Counted from the first letter of the stretch, positions 17,534-27,263 are shown. The stretch is 64,000 nt of DNA from Alphaproteobacteria bacterium (GCA_947462105.1 CANHNJ010000003.1:1-64000); one strand, 5' to 3'. Numbers and translations are program-made. Notes: generated by a model from the letters alone, not told the origin.

Positions 17534-18472
17534 TCAAGAAAGCGCCCAGGCAAGAATGGCCTTCTGGGCATGAAGCCTGTTCTCGGCTTCGTCCCAGACC
17601 ACGCTTTGCGGCCCGTCGATCACCTCGTCGGTGACTTCATCGCCGCGATGCGCGGGCAGGCAATGCAGGAAGATCGCATCCTTGGCCGCCAGGCTCATCA
17701 ACTGACCATTGACCTGGTAGGGCTTGAGCAGCGTACGGCGCTTGGTGGCGTTGTCGTCACCCATCGAGACCCAGGTGTCGGTGACGATGCAGTCCGCGTG
17801 CCTAACCGCCTTTTCCGGATCGGTACCGAAGGTGATGAGGTCGCTGGACGCGGCCCAGTCGCGTACTTCCGGATCGACCGGCAATTCGCGCGGGCCCGCG
17901 ATGTCCAGCCGGAAACCGAACTTCACCGCCGCATGGATGAGGGAGGTCAGCACATTGTTGCCGTCGCCCGTCCACGCCACCTTGGCACCCTTGATCGGGC
18001 CGCGATGCTCCTCGAAGGTCAGGATGTCCGCCATGATCTGGCAGGGATGGGACCATTTGGTCAGGCCGTTGATGACGGGGATGCTGGCATTGTGCGCCAG
18101 GTCTTCCACCATCTCATGATCCAGCAGGCGGATCATGATGGCGTCGACATAGCGCGAGATCACCCGCGCCGTATCGGAAATGGTTTCCTCGCGCGCCAGC
18201 TGCATCTCGCCGCCGGTCAGCATCAGGGTCGAACCGCCCAACTGCCGCGCCGCCATGTCGAAGCTGATCCGCGTGCGGGTGGACTGCTTGTCGAAGATCA
18301 TCGCCAGGGTGCGGCCGGCCAGCGGCTGGTCGTCATCGGCCATGCCCTTGGGGCGGCCCTTGCGGCCCGCCTTGCGCAGCTTGGCGTCCTCGATCATTGC
18401 GCGCAGCGTGCCGGCGTCATGGTCCGAGAGATCGAGAAAATGCTTGGGCTTCATGGTCACCGGCGCGTTCAT
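17534..18472 (-). CDS. argF: Ornithine carbamoyltransferase
   Basis: ArgF makes citrulline from ornithine and carbamoyl phosphate. It has the carbamoyl-phosphate motif STRTR (64-68), the HPCQIMAD block, and the catalytic [10 protein letters not shown] near the C-terminus. The length of 312 residues is normal. The ATG at 18472 overlaps the argD stop (ATGA), so translation is probably coupled. Confidence 0.97.
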   Translation of the reverse strand: MNAPVTMKPKHFLDLSDHDAGTLRAMIEDAKLRKAGRKGRPKGMADDDQPLAGRTLAMIFDKQSTRTRISFDMAARQLGGSTLMLTGGEMQLAREETISDTARVISRYVDAIMIRLLDHEMVEDLAHNASIPVINGLTKWSHPCQIMADILTFEEHRGPIKGAKVAWTGDGNNVLTSLIHAAVKFGFRLDIAGPRELPVDPEVRDWAASSDLITFGTDPEKAVRHADCIVTDTWVSMGDDNATKRRTLLKPYQVNGQLMSLAAKDAIFLHCLPAHRGDEVTDEVIDGPQSVVWDEAENRLHAQKAILAWALS

Positions 18473-19659
18473 TGTGCCGCCTCTTTGCGAACTTCCATTG
18501 CGGTCGCGGCCTTTTCCAGCATCGCCACGGCCTCGCGCATTTCCGCCTCGCTGACATTCAGCGGCGGCAGGATACGCACCACATTCTCGCCTGCGCCAAC
18601 GGTGAGCAGGCCTTGCGCCCGCGCTGCGTTGACAAAATCACCGGCCGGGGGCTTGAGCTTCAGGCCCAGCATCAGGCCGGCGCCGCGCACTTCTTCGAAC
18701 ACATCCGGATGTGCCGCCACCAGCCCCGCCAGTTGCTGGCGCAGGTAGTTGCCGGACTGGTTGACGCGGTCGAGGAAGCCTTCTTCCAGCAGCATGCCCA
18801 CGGCCTCAACCCCCACGGCCATGCCCAGTGGGTTGCCGCCATAGGTACTGCCATGCGTACCGGCGGTCATGCCCTTGGCGGCATCGGCCGTGGCCAGCAC
18901 CGCGCCGATGGGAAAGCCACCGCCGATGCCCTTGGCCGCCGCCAGGATGTCTGGCGTGACGCCCACCCATTCATGGGCGAAGAACTTGCCAGTACGGCCC
19001 GCGCCGCACTGGATCTCGTCGAAGATCAGCAGGATGCCGTTGTCATCACACAGGCGGCGCAGCGCGCGCAGGAATTCGGGATCGGCGGTACGCATGCCGC
19101 CCTCGCCCTGGATCGGTTCGATCAGCAGCGCGGCAGTCTGGCCGGTGATCGCGCCTTGCGTTGCCTTCAGGTCGTTCAGCGCCACCTGGGTAAAGCCTTC
19201 CAGCTTGGGGCCGAAACCTTCGATGTATTTCGGATTGCCGCCCGCCGAGATCGCCGCGATGGTGCGGCCATGGAAGGCGCCCTCGAAGGTGACGATATGG
19301 AAGCGCTCCGGGTTGCCGTTCACGAAATGGAAGCGGCGCGCCATCTTGATGGCGAGCTCGATCGCCTCGGTGCCCGAGTTGGTGAAGAACACCGTGTCGG
19401 CAAAGCTGTTCGCCACCAGCTTGCCAGCCAGCGTTTCCTGGCCGGGCACGCGATAAAGGTTGGAGGTGTGCCAGACCTTGGCCGCCTGTTCGGTTAGTGC
19501 CTTGATCAGGCGGGGGTTGGCATGGCCAAAAGCATTCACCGCCACGCCCGACCCGAAATCGAGGTATCGCTTCCCATCCTCGGCGAAAAGGTACGAGCCT
19601 TCGCCACGGACGAATGCGACATCCGCCCGGTTATAGGTGGGAAGAACGACGGGAAACAA
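18469..19659 (-). CDS. argD: Acetylornithine aminotransferase
   Basis: This class-III PLP aminotransferase makes N2-acetylornithine. It has [36 protein letters not shown] and the PLP lysine in [14 protein letters not shown]. The start is taken as TTG 19659 ([13 protein letters not shown]) because a perfect GGAGG lies five bases upstream (19665-19669 on the opposite strand). The open frame extends 31 codons further but that stretch is Arg/Pro-rich and unlike the family. It is first in the argD-argF-hslO operon. Confidence 0.93.
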   Translation of the reverse strand: MFPVVLPTYNRADVAFVRGEGSYLFAEDGKRYLDFGSGVAVNAFGHANPRLIKALTEQAAKVWHTSNLYRVPGQETLAGKLVANSFADTVFFTNSGTEAIELAIKMARRFHFVNGNPERFHIVTFEGAFHGRTIAAISAGGNPKYIEGFGPKLEGFTQVALNDLKATQGAITGQTAALLIEPIQGEGGMRTADPEFLRALRRLCDDNGILLIFDEIQCGAGRTGKFFAHEWVGVTPDILAAAKGIGGGFPIGAVLATADAAKGMTAGTHGSTYGGNPLGMAVGVEAVGMLLEEGFLDRVNQSGNYLRQQLAGLVAAHPDVFEEVRGAGLMLGLKLKPPAGDFVNAARAQGLLTVGAGENVVRILPPLNVSEAEMREAVAMLEKAATAMEVRKEAAQ

Positions 19660-19901
19660 AGCGGCCTCCGCGAGGGATAGGGGGTGATTCCCCGGAAAGC
19701 GGGGAGTTATCGGCCTTTGCCTTGCCCGAGACAAGTTGCGCCCGCGTGACATCCGTCATGCATCACTCTCCCGACTCTTGTGGACAAGGGCTAGCGGCAC
19801 CCCTGCAAAGCTTGTGCGGCGCAACCGGAGCGGTACGATATGTGGTGGCTGGGAGCCCGGCGCGAGTCGCAGGCCGGGAACCGCCGCCAAGAGGCTGGCT
19901 T

Positions 19902-20381
19902 ATGGAGCTTTCGCAAATGACACAGGCAGGCTGGTCTGATGACCGGGTTGAGCAGCTGAAATCCCTCTGGACCGAGGGCCTTTCGGCCAGCCAGATCGCC
20001 CGCGCCCTGGGCGGCGTCACCCGCAATGCCGTGATCGGCAAGGTCCATCGCCTGGGCCTGGCCGGCCGCGCCAGCCCCGCCCGCGCCGACCGCCCGCGCC
20101 TGCCGTCCGCCCCCAAGGCGTCGACCCTGCGCAACGACATGCCGCCCGCCGTGGTGGTCGAGGAAGATCCGCTGCAGCTGGAAGACGGCAACTTCGCCAC
20201 CGTACTGACCATCAGCGACCGCATGTGCCGCTGGCCGATCGGCGATCCCGCCGCCACCGAGTTCCATTTCTGTGGCCGTGGCCCCAAGGCCGGTTCGCCC
20301 TATTGCGAGGCCCATGCCCGCAAGGCCTATCAGCCGCAGCAGGCCCGCCGCGACAAGGGCAACGGTAGGATGACGGGGTGA
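19902..20381 (+). CDS. gcrA: GcrA cell-cycle regulator
   Basis: GcrA is the alphaproteobacterial cell-cycle activator that works with sigma-70 at CcrM-methylated promoters. The N-terminal helix-turn-helix is diagnostic: WSDDRVEQLKSLWTEGLSA then SQIARALGGVTRNAVIGKVHRLGL. The C-terminal RNA-polymerase-binding part has CRWPIGDP and the FCGR and YCEAH cysteine/histidine motifs. Two starts are possible. ATG 19902 follows AAGAGG by seven bases, and ATG 19917 follows GGAG by nine bases and gives the usual family N-terminus. A GANTC site (19773-19777) lies upstream. Confidence 0.95.
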   Translation: MELSQMTQAGWSDDRVEQLKSLWTEGLSASQIARALGGVTRNAVIGKVHRLGLAGRASPARADRPRLPSAPKASTLRNDMPPAVVVEEDPLQLEDGNFATVLTISDRMCRWPIGDPAATEFHFCGRGPKAGSPYCEAHARKAYQPQQARRDKGNGRMTG

Positions 20382-20384
20382 GAC

Positions 20385-20466
20385 GCGGTCGGCCGAAAGG
20401 CCGACGAAACGGTCCACTGGACCGTTTCGAGCGTCGAACGCCCTGAGCGAAAGCGAGGGGCCCGAG
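20385..20466. repeat. Dispersed palindromic repeat, family A, copy 2
   Basis: The element starts four bases after the gcrA stop. It contains a 7-bp GAAA-loop hairpin (20388-20394 with 20399-20405) and a 10-bp hairpin (20406-20415 with 20419-20428), then the shared tail ending near CCCTGAGCGAAAGCGAGGGG. It matches the reverse complement of 6650-6730. Where stem bases differ between copies the partner base differs too. Confidence 0.8.
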
Positions 20467-20503
20467 AGCTGCTCGCCACAAGCGCCGTCGCATATCTCAG
20501 TAT

Positions 20504-20537
20504 AAAAAGCTGGATTCCCGCTTTCGCGGGAATGACA
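20504..20537. repeat. Dispersed palindromic repeat, family B, copy 1
   Basis: An 8-bp stem (20514-20521 with 20526-20533) and a 4-base loop are preceded by AAAAAGCTGG. The reverse complement matches 61303-61336, including the CCAGCTTTTT flank. It ends eight bases before the glutathione peroxidase start. Confidence 0.7.
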
Positions 20538-20544
20538 ATGCGCC

Positions 20545-21007
<463 letters not shown>

Positions 21008-21024
<17 letters not shown>

Positions 21025-21718
21025 CCAGCGCAGATTCGTCCAGCGAATAACCCGCCGAGCGCACGGTGCGGATCGGGTCTTCGGTGCCATCGATGTTCAG
21101 CGCCTTGCGCAGGCGGCCGACATGGACATCGACGGTGCGGGCTTCGACATAGACATCCGAGCCCCACACCGCATCCAGCAACTGCTCGCGGCTGAAGACG
21201 CGGCCGGGATGCTGGATCAGGTGATCGAGCAGGCGGTATTCGGTCGGGCCCAGATGCACTTCGGTGCCGGCGCGGCGGACGCGGTGGGCGGCGCGGTCCA
21301 TCTCGATATCACCGACCTGCACCACGTCTTCGGCCAGCGACGGGCGGATGCGGCGCAGCACGGCGCGCAGGCGCGCCAGCAATTCGGTCATCGAGAAGGG
21401 CTTGGTGAGATAATCGTCGGCGCCGGTATCCAGGCCGCGGATGCGGTCGGTTTCCTCGCCCCGCGCCGTCAGCATCAGGATTGGGACGTTGCGGGTTTCC
21501 TGGCGGCCGCGCAGGCGGCGGCAGACCTCGATGCCAGAAAGCTGCGGCATCATCCAGTCGAGAATGACGAGATCGGGCTTTTCCTCGGCGGCGATCAGCA
21601 GCGCCTCTTCGCCGTCACGGGCTTCCACCACGCGATAGCCTTCACGCTCCAGATTGTAGCGCAGCAGGGTGATCAGGGCGCTTTCGTCTTCTGCGACGAG
21701 GATGGTCGGCTTGCTCAT
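21008..21718 (-). CDS. phoB: Phosphate regulon response regulator PhoB
   Basis: The protein is an OmpR-family regulator with an N-terminal receiver (DE at 10-11, phosphoacceptor Asp54 in ILDWMMP, KPF at the end of the domain) and a winged-helix DNA-binding domain (EYRLLDHLIQHPGRVFSREQLL, then RTVDVHVGRLRKAL). It is 236 residues. ATG 21718 overlaps the phoU stop. It completes a phoR-phoU-phoB operon, so it should control phosphate-starvation genes. Confidence 0.94.
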
Positions 21719-22434
21719 GTGCTGTGGTTCTCGTACGGCACGGAAGTTTCGCTGGTGGTGTCGGCCTTGGGACGGGCGGTGTTGAGATGCCCCGCCTTGA
21801 CCATGTGATAGACGACCTCGGCAATGTTGGTGCAATGGTCGCCGCTGCGTTCAATGTTCTTGGCGACAAACAGCAGATGGGTGCAGAGCCCGATGGTGCG
21901 CGGGTCTTCCATCATGTAGGTCAGCAGCTCGCGGAACAGGCTGTTGTAGATCTCGTCGATCTCGCCATCGCGGCGCCACACCGCTTCGGCGTCGTCGGCG
22001 TTGCGGTTGGAGAAGGAATCCAGCACCTGCTTGAGCTGGCCCTGCGCCGCCTTGCCCATGCGGGCGAGGCTCTGCGTCAGGCGGATCGGCGGTTCGCGGT
22101 TCAGCACCAGGGCGCGCTTGGCGATGTTCTTGGCGAGGTCGCCGATGCGCTCCAGCTCGCCTGCGATCTTGATCGCCGCCAGCGTGTCGCGCAGGTCCAC
22201 CGCCATAGGCTGGCGCAGGGCCAGCAGCTTGACGGCGCGTTCCTCGATCTCGGCCTGCAGGGCGTCGATGCGGCCATCGCCGGCGACGGCGGTTTCAGCG
22301 GCCTGGCTGTCGCGGCGCGCGATGGCCTCGATGGCAGCGGCGAGTTGCGCTTCGGTCAGGCCGCCCATCTGGGCTACCAGCGTGGCGAGAGCCTGAAGCT
22401 GTTCGTCAAAGGACCGGACGGTGTGATCGTTCAT
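21715..22434 (-). CDS. phoU: Phosphate signalling protein PhoU
   Basis: PhoU dampens PhoR signalling. It is an all-helical protein with two similar three-helix repeats, each with a metal-binding motif: ELERIGDLAKNIAKRA in the first, and NIERSGDHCTNIAEVVYHM in the second. It is 239 residues from ATG 22434, because the 17 codons upstream are not conserved. It lies between phoR and phoB. The pst transporter genes that usually sit here are missing from the window. Confidence 0.95.
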   Translation of the reverse strand: MNDHTVRSFDEQLQALATLVAQMGGLTEAQLAAAIEAIARRDSQAAETAVAGDGRIDALQAEIEERAVKLLALRQPMAVDLRDTLAAIKIAGELERIGDLAKNIAKRALVLNREPPIRLTQSLARMGKAAQGQLKQVLDSFSNRNADDAEAVWRRDGEIDEIYNSLFRELLTYMMEDPRTIGLCTHLLFVAKNIERSGDHCTNIAEVVYHMVKAGHLNTARPKADTTSETSVPYENHST

Positions 22435-22500
22435 CTGCGACTCGCGAAACGGTGACAGACCAAGGCCATAAGAGGTCCGCACCAACTCTATGCGACATAT

Positions 22501-23775
22501 TTATAACACTTCCGTGACATGGATGGGGGCCTCTGATTCCACGAGGTTTTCTAGCTCGGCTGGCGCCAGCGCGGCGGGCACCAGAACGGTAAAGGTGCTG
22601 CCCTCGCCGACCACGCTCTCAATCACGAGCCGGCCCTGGTGGCGGCTGACGATGTGCTTGACGATGGCCAGGCCCAGGCCGGTGCCGCCCCGCTCCCGGC
22701 TGCGCTTGACGTCCACCCGGTAAAAACGCTCGGTCAGGCGGGGTAGTGCCTCGCGCGGGATGCCATCGCCCTCGTCGCGCACCGCGACCAGGGCATGGCC
22801 GTTTTCGCGGCCCAGCGTGACAGTCACCTGCCCGCCTTCGCGGCCATACTTGATGGAGTTGTGGACCAGGTTCTGGAAAAGCTGCGCCAGTTCGTCATGG
22901 TCGCCATTCACCTCCGGCGCCTCGCCGGTGATGACCACGGTGATGCGATCTTGTTGCGCCAGCGGCGCCAGTGCCGCCGCCGCCTGGCGCACGATCGGCT
23001 CCAGCGACACCCGCAGGTTGGGGCGCACATGCTCGTTCAGCTCGATGCGGGTGAGCGAGAGCAGGTCGTCGATCAGCCGCCGCATCCGGGCAGCCTCGAC
23101 CGCCATGATGCCCAGGAACTTCTCGCGCGCCGCCTCGTCGTTGCGGGCATGGCCGCGCAGGGTCTCGATGAAGCCGCTGACCGCCGCCAGCGGCGTGCGC
23201 AGTTCATGGCTGGCATTGGCGACGAAATCGGCGCGCATCTGCTCGCTGCGGCGGATGGCAGTGACGTCGTGCAGCAGCAGCGCGGTCAGGCCGCCATCCA
23301 CCCGCGCGGCATAGGCCTCGTAATGGCGCTCCACGGAACCGGCGATGGTGAAGGTGGTAGAGGCGGGCTCGCCGCTCACCTGGGCTTCGGCGATGACGTT
23401 CAGCGCACCGGGATGGCGCAGCGCGGCGCTAACATGGCGGCGCTCCAGTCCCGGCCCCAGCACTTCGCGCATGTCGCGGTTGACGAAGAGCACGCGCTGG
23501 CCGCCATCCAGCAGCATCACCGGCAACGGCAGGCGCTCGAACAGGGCCCGCGTCAGGGGCGGCAGCATCGCCAGCGGGTCTTCGCGCGCGGTGGTGATGC
23601 TCACCACCGGCGGCTCGAACGAAATGAAGCGCGCGACCAGCGCCGCCGCGAGGCCCAGCGCGATGATGCCCCACAGCACTTCCTTGCCCAGCAGCGCGAC
23701 CAGCGCCCCGCCGACAACGATACCCGCCAAGGCGCGCCAGAAGCCGCCGCGCGGATTGCGGAACGATTCCATCAT
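22501..23775 (-). CDS. phoR: Phosphate regulon sensor histidine kinase PhoR
   Basis: Two adjacent N-terminal hydrophobic helices (ALAGIVVGGALVALLG and VLWGIIALGLAAALVA) are followed by a PAS domain, then the HisKA site FVANASHELRTPL and an HATPase domain (NLVHNSIKYG, DEGDGIP, GGTGLGLAIVKHI). This is the PhoR architecture: no large periplasmic sensor, and input from Pst/PhoU. The start is one of two adjacent ATGs (23775 or 23772). It heads the operon with phoU and phoB. Confidence 0.93.
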   Translation of the reverse strand: MMESFRNPRGGFWRALAGIVVGGALVALLGKEVLWGIIALGLAAALVARFISFEPPVVSITTAREDPLAMLPPLTRALFERLPLPVMLLDGGQRVLFVNRDMREVLGPGLERRHVSAALRHPGALNVIAEAQVSGEPASTTFTIAGSVERHYEAYAARVDGGLTALLLHDVTAIRRSEQMRADFVANASHELRTPLAAVSGFIETLRGHARNDEAAREKFLGIMAVEAARMRRLIDDLLSLTRIELNEHVRPNLRVSLEPIVRQAAAALAPLAQQDRITVVITGEAPEVNGDHDELAQLFQNLVHNSIKYGREGGQVTVTLGRENGHALVAVRDEGDGIPREALPRLTERFYRVDVKRSRERGGTGLGLAIVKHIVSRHQGRLVIESVVGEGSTFTVLVPAALAPAELENLVESEAPIHVTEVL

Positions 23776-23851
23776 CGGGCCATCATAACCGCGATTGCGA
23801 CGGGGCGGTAACACCTTGGAAACGGCTGGAAAAAATGGCCGTGACCGGAGG

Positions 23852-23974
23852 CTAGCGCCGCGGGCTGGCGCCCTTGTCGGTGCTCTGCTCCAGCTGCTGG
23901 GCCGCCTTCAGACGGCTCTTGCGATGGGCCAGGCGCTTCTTTTTCTTCCTGCCGTTGATCAGTCGGGCGCCCAT
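23852..23974 (-). CDS. Very small basic protein (40 aa)
   Basis: A 40-codon frame starts at ATG 23974 after a strong ribosome site (AAGGAG, six-base spacing). The product is highly basic, with a KKKKR run after MGARLINGR, then LAHRKSRLKAAQQLEQ, and has no hydrophobic segment. This suggests a nucleic-acid- or ribosome-associated peptide. No family was recognised. It lies between phoR and arfB on the same strand. The ribosome site is the main reason to call it a gene. Confidence 0.55.
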   Translation of the reverse strand: MGARLINGRKKKKRLAHRKSRLKAAQQLEQSTDKGASPRR

Positions 23975-24081
23975 GTCAGTCTCCTTGCGGGTTTGGCCAC
24001 GGGTATTGGCACACATTGCGCCACGTACCAATGGGTGAGGAGGCCGCTGCTGGCGGTGGCGGGCGGCCCGGCGGCGTTGGG

Positions 24082-24492
24082 CTAGTCTGAGGCGGGCCGT
24101 CCGCGCCCCTGCTTGACCTGTGACCGGCGCTTCTTGCCGTCCAGCCGCTTCTTCTTGCTGGACTTGGGCACCCTTGTCTTGCCCCGCTTCTTGGGCGGCA
24201 CCGAGGCCCGGGCGATGATATCGGTCAACCGCGCCCGGGCATCGGCACGGTTGCGGTCCTGGGTAGCGAACCGCTGGGCCTGGATCACCAGCACGCCCTG
24301 CTTGGTCAGTTGCCCGCCGAACAGCAGCACCGTCCGCGCCAGTTCGGAGATGCTTTTCGAATGGCGGACATCGAAGCGCAACTCCACCGCCGTCGAGACC
24401 TTGTTGACGTTCTGCCCGCCCGGCCCCGAGGCGCGGACGAACTTTTCCTTGAGCTCGTCTTCCGGAATGTCGATCAGGGGTGCACCAGCCAT
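24082..24492 (-). CDS. arfB: Ribosome-rescue peptidyl-tRNA hydrolase ArfB (YaeJ)
   Basis: ArfB frees ribosomes stalled on broken messages by hydrolysing peptidyl-tRNA. The 136-residue protein has the catalytic loop SGPGGQNVNKVST (GGQ at 25-27), the class-I release-factor core, and a long basic C-terminal tail (KKRGKTRVPKSSKKKRL) that in the family enters the mRNA channel. It lacks a codon-recognition domain, which separates it from true release factors. Confidence 0.95.
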   Translation of the reverse strand: MAGAPLIDIPEDELKEKFVRASGPGGQNVNKVSTAVELRFDVRHSKSISELARTVLLFGGQLTKQGVLVIQAQRFATQDRNRADARARLTDIIARASVPPKKRGKTRVPKSSKKKRLDGKKRRSQVKQGRGRPASD

Positions 24493-24537
24493 GGTTCCGA
24501 GTATAATCGCGTCCTGCCGTCATCGGAAAGACCAAGC

Positions 24538-24837
24538 ATGATCGTCATCCTGGGAAGCCTGCGCTTCCCGCCCGGGAACATGGACCAGGTGCGCCCGCCC
24601 CTGCAGCGCTTTGTCGAGGCCACGCGCGCGCATGACGGCTGCATCTCCTTTGACGTGGCGGAGGACCTGTTTGACCCCGGCCTGATCCGCTTCTCCGAGG
24701 AATGGCCCGACCAGGCGACGCTGGACCGGCACCTGCAGGCGCCGCATATCCTGGCCTGGCGGGCGGCCGTGCTCGGGCTGGGCATATCGGGGCGCAATTT
24801 CACCATCTATGTCGCGGATGAAGGACGGCCGCTCTGA
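24538..24837 (+). CDS. ABM-domain (YgiN-like) monooxygenase family protein
   Basis: The 99-residue protein has the dimeric alpha+beta-barrel pattern: VILGSLRFPPGNMDQVRPPL, then HDGCISFDVAEDLFDPGLI, then FSEEWPDQATLDRHLQAPH. This is the antibiotic-biosynthesis-monooxygenase/quinol-monooxygenase fold. Many members lack a proven reaction. It shares the arfB promoter region divergently and lies one base before the next gene, so the two are likely co-transcribed. Confidence 0.82.
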   Translation: MIVILGSLRFPPGNMDQVRPPLQRFVEATRAHDGCISFDVAEDLFDPGLIRFSEEWPDQATLDRHLQAPHILAWRAAVLGLGISGRNFTIYVADEGRPL

Positions 24838-24838
24838 C

Positions 24839-26065
24839 ATGAGCCAGGGTTTTTCATCAGCGCGGCTGGCGCGCATCATGCCCTTCTTGCAGCACCAGTA
24901 TGTCGACACCGGCGTGCTGCCGGGGGCGCAGGTGCTGGTCTGGCGGCGGGGCGAGACCGTGCTGGACGCCGTGACCGGCCTGCGCGACCGGGTGCGCGAG
25001 ACCCCGATGGAGCAGGACACCATCCATCGCATCTATTCCATGACCAAGCCGATGACGACGGTGGCGGCGCTGATGCTGCTGGAAGTAGGCGTCATCGCGC
25101 TGGATGATCCGGTGGCGCGCTTTATTCCCGCCTTCGCGAACCTGAAGGTGCATGCCGGCGGCGGACCCGGTCATTTCGTGACACAGGAACCGGGCCGGGC
25201 CATGACGGTGCTGGACCTGATGCGCCACACCTCCGGCTTCACCTATGGCTTTCTCTTTCGCACCGGCATCGATGCGGAATATCGCCGCCTGCGCATTGCC
25301 GAGCCCGATATGGAGGGTGGCCTGCCCGCGATGATGGATCACCTGGCGGCGCTGCCGCTGGAATTCTCGCCCGGCAACGCCTTCAACTATTCCGTCTCCA
25401 CCGACGTGCTGGGGCATGTGGTGGAAATCGCCAGTGGACAGAAGCTCAGCGCCTTCTTCCACCAGCGCCTGCTGGGTCCGCTGGGCATGCGCGACACCGA
25501 CTTCTTCGTGACCGAAGACAAGCGGGCGCGCCTGGCAACCTGCTACTGGTCGAAGGATGACCGGCTGGCGCTGTGGGATGATGGCGTGAAGACCATGCGC
25601 TATGGCGCGCCGCCGAAGCTGGAATCCGGCGGCGGCGGCCTGGCGGGCACGGCGGCGGATTATCTGCGCTTCGCCCGCATGTTGCTGAACCGGGGCGAAC
25701 TGGATGGAGTGCGCTATCTCTCGCCCAAGACCGTGCAGCTGATGACCATGAATCACCTGCCCGGCAATGCGGAAATTGCCGACCTGATGCCGGCCTCCGA
25801 CCTCTTCAACGAGACCGGCTATCGCGGCGTCGGCTTCGGGCTGGGCGTGGCGGTGATGCAGAATTTGAGCCATGCCGCCCTGCCCGGCAGCATCGGCGAA
25901 TATACCTGGGGCGGCCTGGCGGGCACCTTCTTCTTCGTCGATCCGAAGGAAGAGATGATCGTGATCGTCATGACCCAGGTGATCGACAACCAGGTGCGGC
26001 GCATGCGCCTGCGCCGCGATCTGCGCACGCTGATCTATTCGGCCATGGAAGAAAGCTTCGGCTAA
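24839..26065 (+). CDS. Serine hydrolase of the class C beta-lactamase/esterase family
   Basis: The 408-residue protein has the S-x-x-K nucleophile motif SMTKPMTTVAALMLLE and the tyrosine motif FNYSVSTDVLG. The third motif region near the C-terminus (WGGLAGTFFFVDP) has GG in place of KTG, as in EstB-like esterases. No signal peptide is evident, so it is probably a cytoplasmic esterase or lactonase rather than an antibiotic-resistance lactamase. ATG 24839 follows the ABM gene at once. Confidence 0.88.
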   Translation: MSQGFSSARLARIMPFLQHQYVDTGVLPGAQVLVWRRGETVLDAVTGLRDRVRETPMEQDTIHRIYSMTKPMTTVAALMLLEVGVIALDDPVARFIPAFANLKVHAGGGPGHFVTQEPGRAMTVLDLMRHTSGFTYGFLFRTGIDAEYRRLRIAEPDMEGGLPAMMDHLAALPLEFSPGNAFNYSVSTDVLGHVVEIASGQKLSAFFHQRLLGPLGMRDTDFFVTEDKRARLATCYWSKDDRLALWDDGVKTMRYGAPPKLESGGGGLAGTAADYLRFARMLLNRGELDGVRYLSPKTVQLMTMNHLPGNAEIADLMPASDLFNETGYRGVGFGLGVAVMQNLSHAALPGSIGEYTWGGLAGTFFFVDPKEEMIVIVMTQVIDNQVRRMRLRRDLRTLIYSAMEESFG

Positions 26066-26895
26066 GCGAAGCGTGCCAGGGGCGCGCGGGTGCGGGCATA
26101 GACGCCGTCGATCCCCGTCACCTCGTGCAGCGTGCCCACATCAGCGGTCTCGGTATCTCCCAGCAGCAGCACGCCGTCGGGCGCCAGCGTCTCGGCCATG
26201 CGTTCCAGCACCGCCTGCCGGGAAGCGTGATCGAAATACAGCAGCAGGTTGCGGCAGAAGACGAAATCGATATCGTCGAGCCAACCGAAGGAATCCAGCA
26301 GGTTGAAGACGCGAAAATCCACCATGCGGCGCAATTGCTCGGTGACGCACCAATATTCGCCGCTGGGGCGAAACCAGCTGGCGCGCTGGTCCACGCTCAG
26401 GCCGCGCGCCATTTCCAGCGTGTCATAGCGGCCTTCCTCGGCGCGGGAGACGGCTTCGTGCGATAGATCGGTGGCGATCAGGTCAATCGACCAGCCCTGC
26501 GGCGCCAGGCCCAGCCCATCCAGGATCATGGCGATGGACCAGGCTTCCTGGCCGGTGGAGCAGGCCGCCGACCAGATGCGCAGGCGCCGGGTGCGGGCGC
26601 GGGCCTTCAGCATCGCGGGCAGCAACACAGTCTTGAAAGGGGCGAAGATCTGCGGATCGCGAAAAAAGGAGGTCTCGTTGACGGTCACCGCCTCGGTGAC
26701 GGCGGTGGCGAGCGTCTCGCGGCCCAGGCGCAATTCCCGTATTAGTGCGGTGGCATCGCGAAAGCCGAAGCGGCGCATCACCGGGGCCAGGCGGCGCTCG
26801 ACCAGATCAAGCTTGGCGGGCGTCAGCGACAGGCCGGAGCGGCGGCGGAGCAACCGGGCCAGGAAGGCAAAATCATCCTGGCCGATGGTCTTCAA
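26062..26895 (-). CDS. cheR: CheR-type protein-glutamate methyltransferase
   Basis: The 277-residue protein has the CheR N-terminal helical domain (FLARLLRRRSGLSL) and the SAM-methyltransferase domain with VNETSFFRDP, WSAACSTGQEAWSIAMIL, IATDLSHEA, and the late FVFCRNLLLYFD. It methylates chemoreceptor glutamates. No receptor, CheA or CheW gene is nearby. It is encoded with a lone receiver protein (overlapping stop/start), so it may belong to a chemotaxis-like or cell-cycle pathway. Confidence 0.93.
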   Translation of the reverse strand: MKTIGQDDFAFLARLLRRRSGLSLTPAKLDLVERRLAPVMRRFGFRDATALIRELRLGRETLATAVTEAVTVNETSFFRDPQIFAPFKTVLLPAMLKARARTRRLRIWSAACSTGQEAWSIAMILDGLGLAPQGWSIDLIATDLSHEAVSRAEEGRYDTLEMARGLSVDQRASWFRPSGEYWCVTEQLRRMVDFRVFNLLDSFGWLDDIDFVFCRNLLLYFDHASRQAVLERMAETLAPDGVLLLGDTETADVGTLHEVTGIDGVYARTRAPLARFA

Positions 26896-27263
26896 AGGGT
26901 GAGGCCGATCTCGGCAAGCTTGGCACGCACGGTGACGCGGTCGAACGGTTTCATGATGTATTCATTGGCTCCCGCATGCATCAAATGCGGGATCTCCTCG
27001 GCGTCACTTTCGGTGGTCGCCACCAGGATCACCGGACGATCGCCGCCCTGCTGGCCGCGCACGCTCTTGAGAAGATCCACGCTCTTCATGCTGGGCAGGT
27101 TTCCGTCGAACAGGATGATGTCGGGCATCTTCTTTCGCACGGCGCGCAGCGCCGCCATGCCGTCCTCGGCTTCGGCGACCTCGAACTCCATCTCCTCGAA
27201 GATACGGCGTGCGACGGTGCGCAGCACATGGCTGTCATCGACCACCAGGGCATTCTTGGACAT
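26892..27263 (-). CDS. CheY-like single-domain response regulator
   Basis: The stand-alone receiver has VVDDSHVLRTVARRI, the phosphoacceptor in IILFDGNLP, a Thr in VATTESD and the lysine in YIMKPFDRVT. It has no output domain. It directly precedes cheR with a 4-bp overlap and follows chpT on the same strand, suggesting a signalling operon chpT-receiver-cheR. A start four codons upstream (27275) is also possible. It is similar in type to DivK/CpdR- or CheY-like receivers but cannot be assigned. Confidence 0.88.
   Translation of the reverse strand: MSKNALVVDDSHVLRTVARRIFEEMEFEVAEAEDGMAALRAVRKKMPDIILFDGNLPSMKSVDLLKSVRGQQGGDRPVILVATTESDAEEIPHLMHAGANEYIMKPFDRVTVRAKLAEIGLTL

Noticed and set aside
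24839-26065. Antibiotic-resistance beta-lactamase
   Set aside because: It has the S-x-x-K and Y-x-S motifs but GG instead of KTG and no signal peptide, as in esterases of the same fold.
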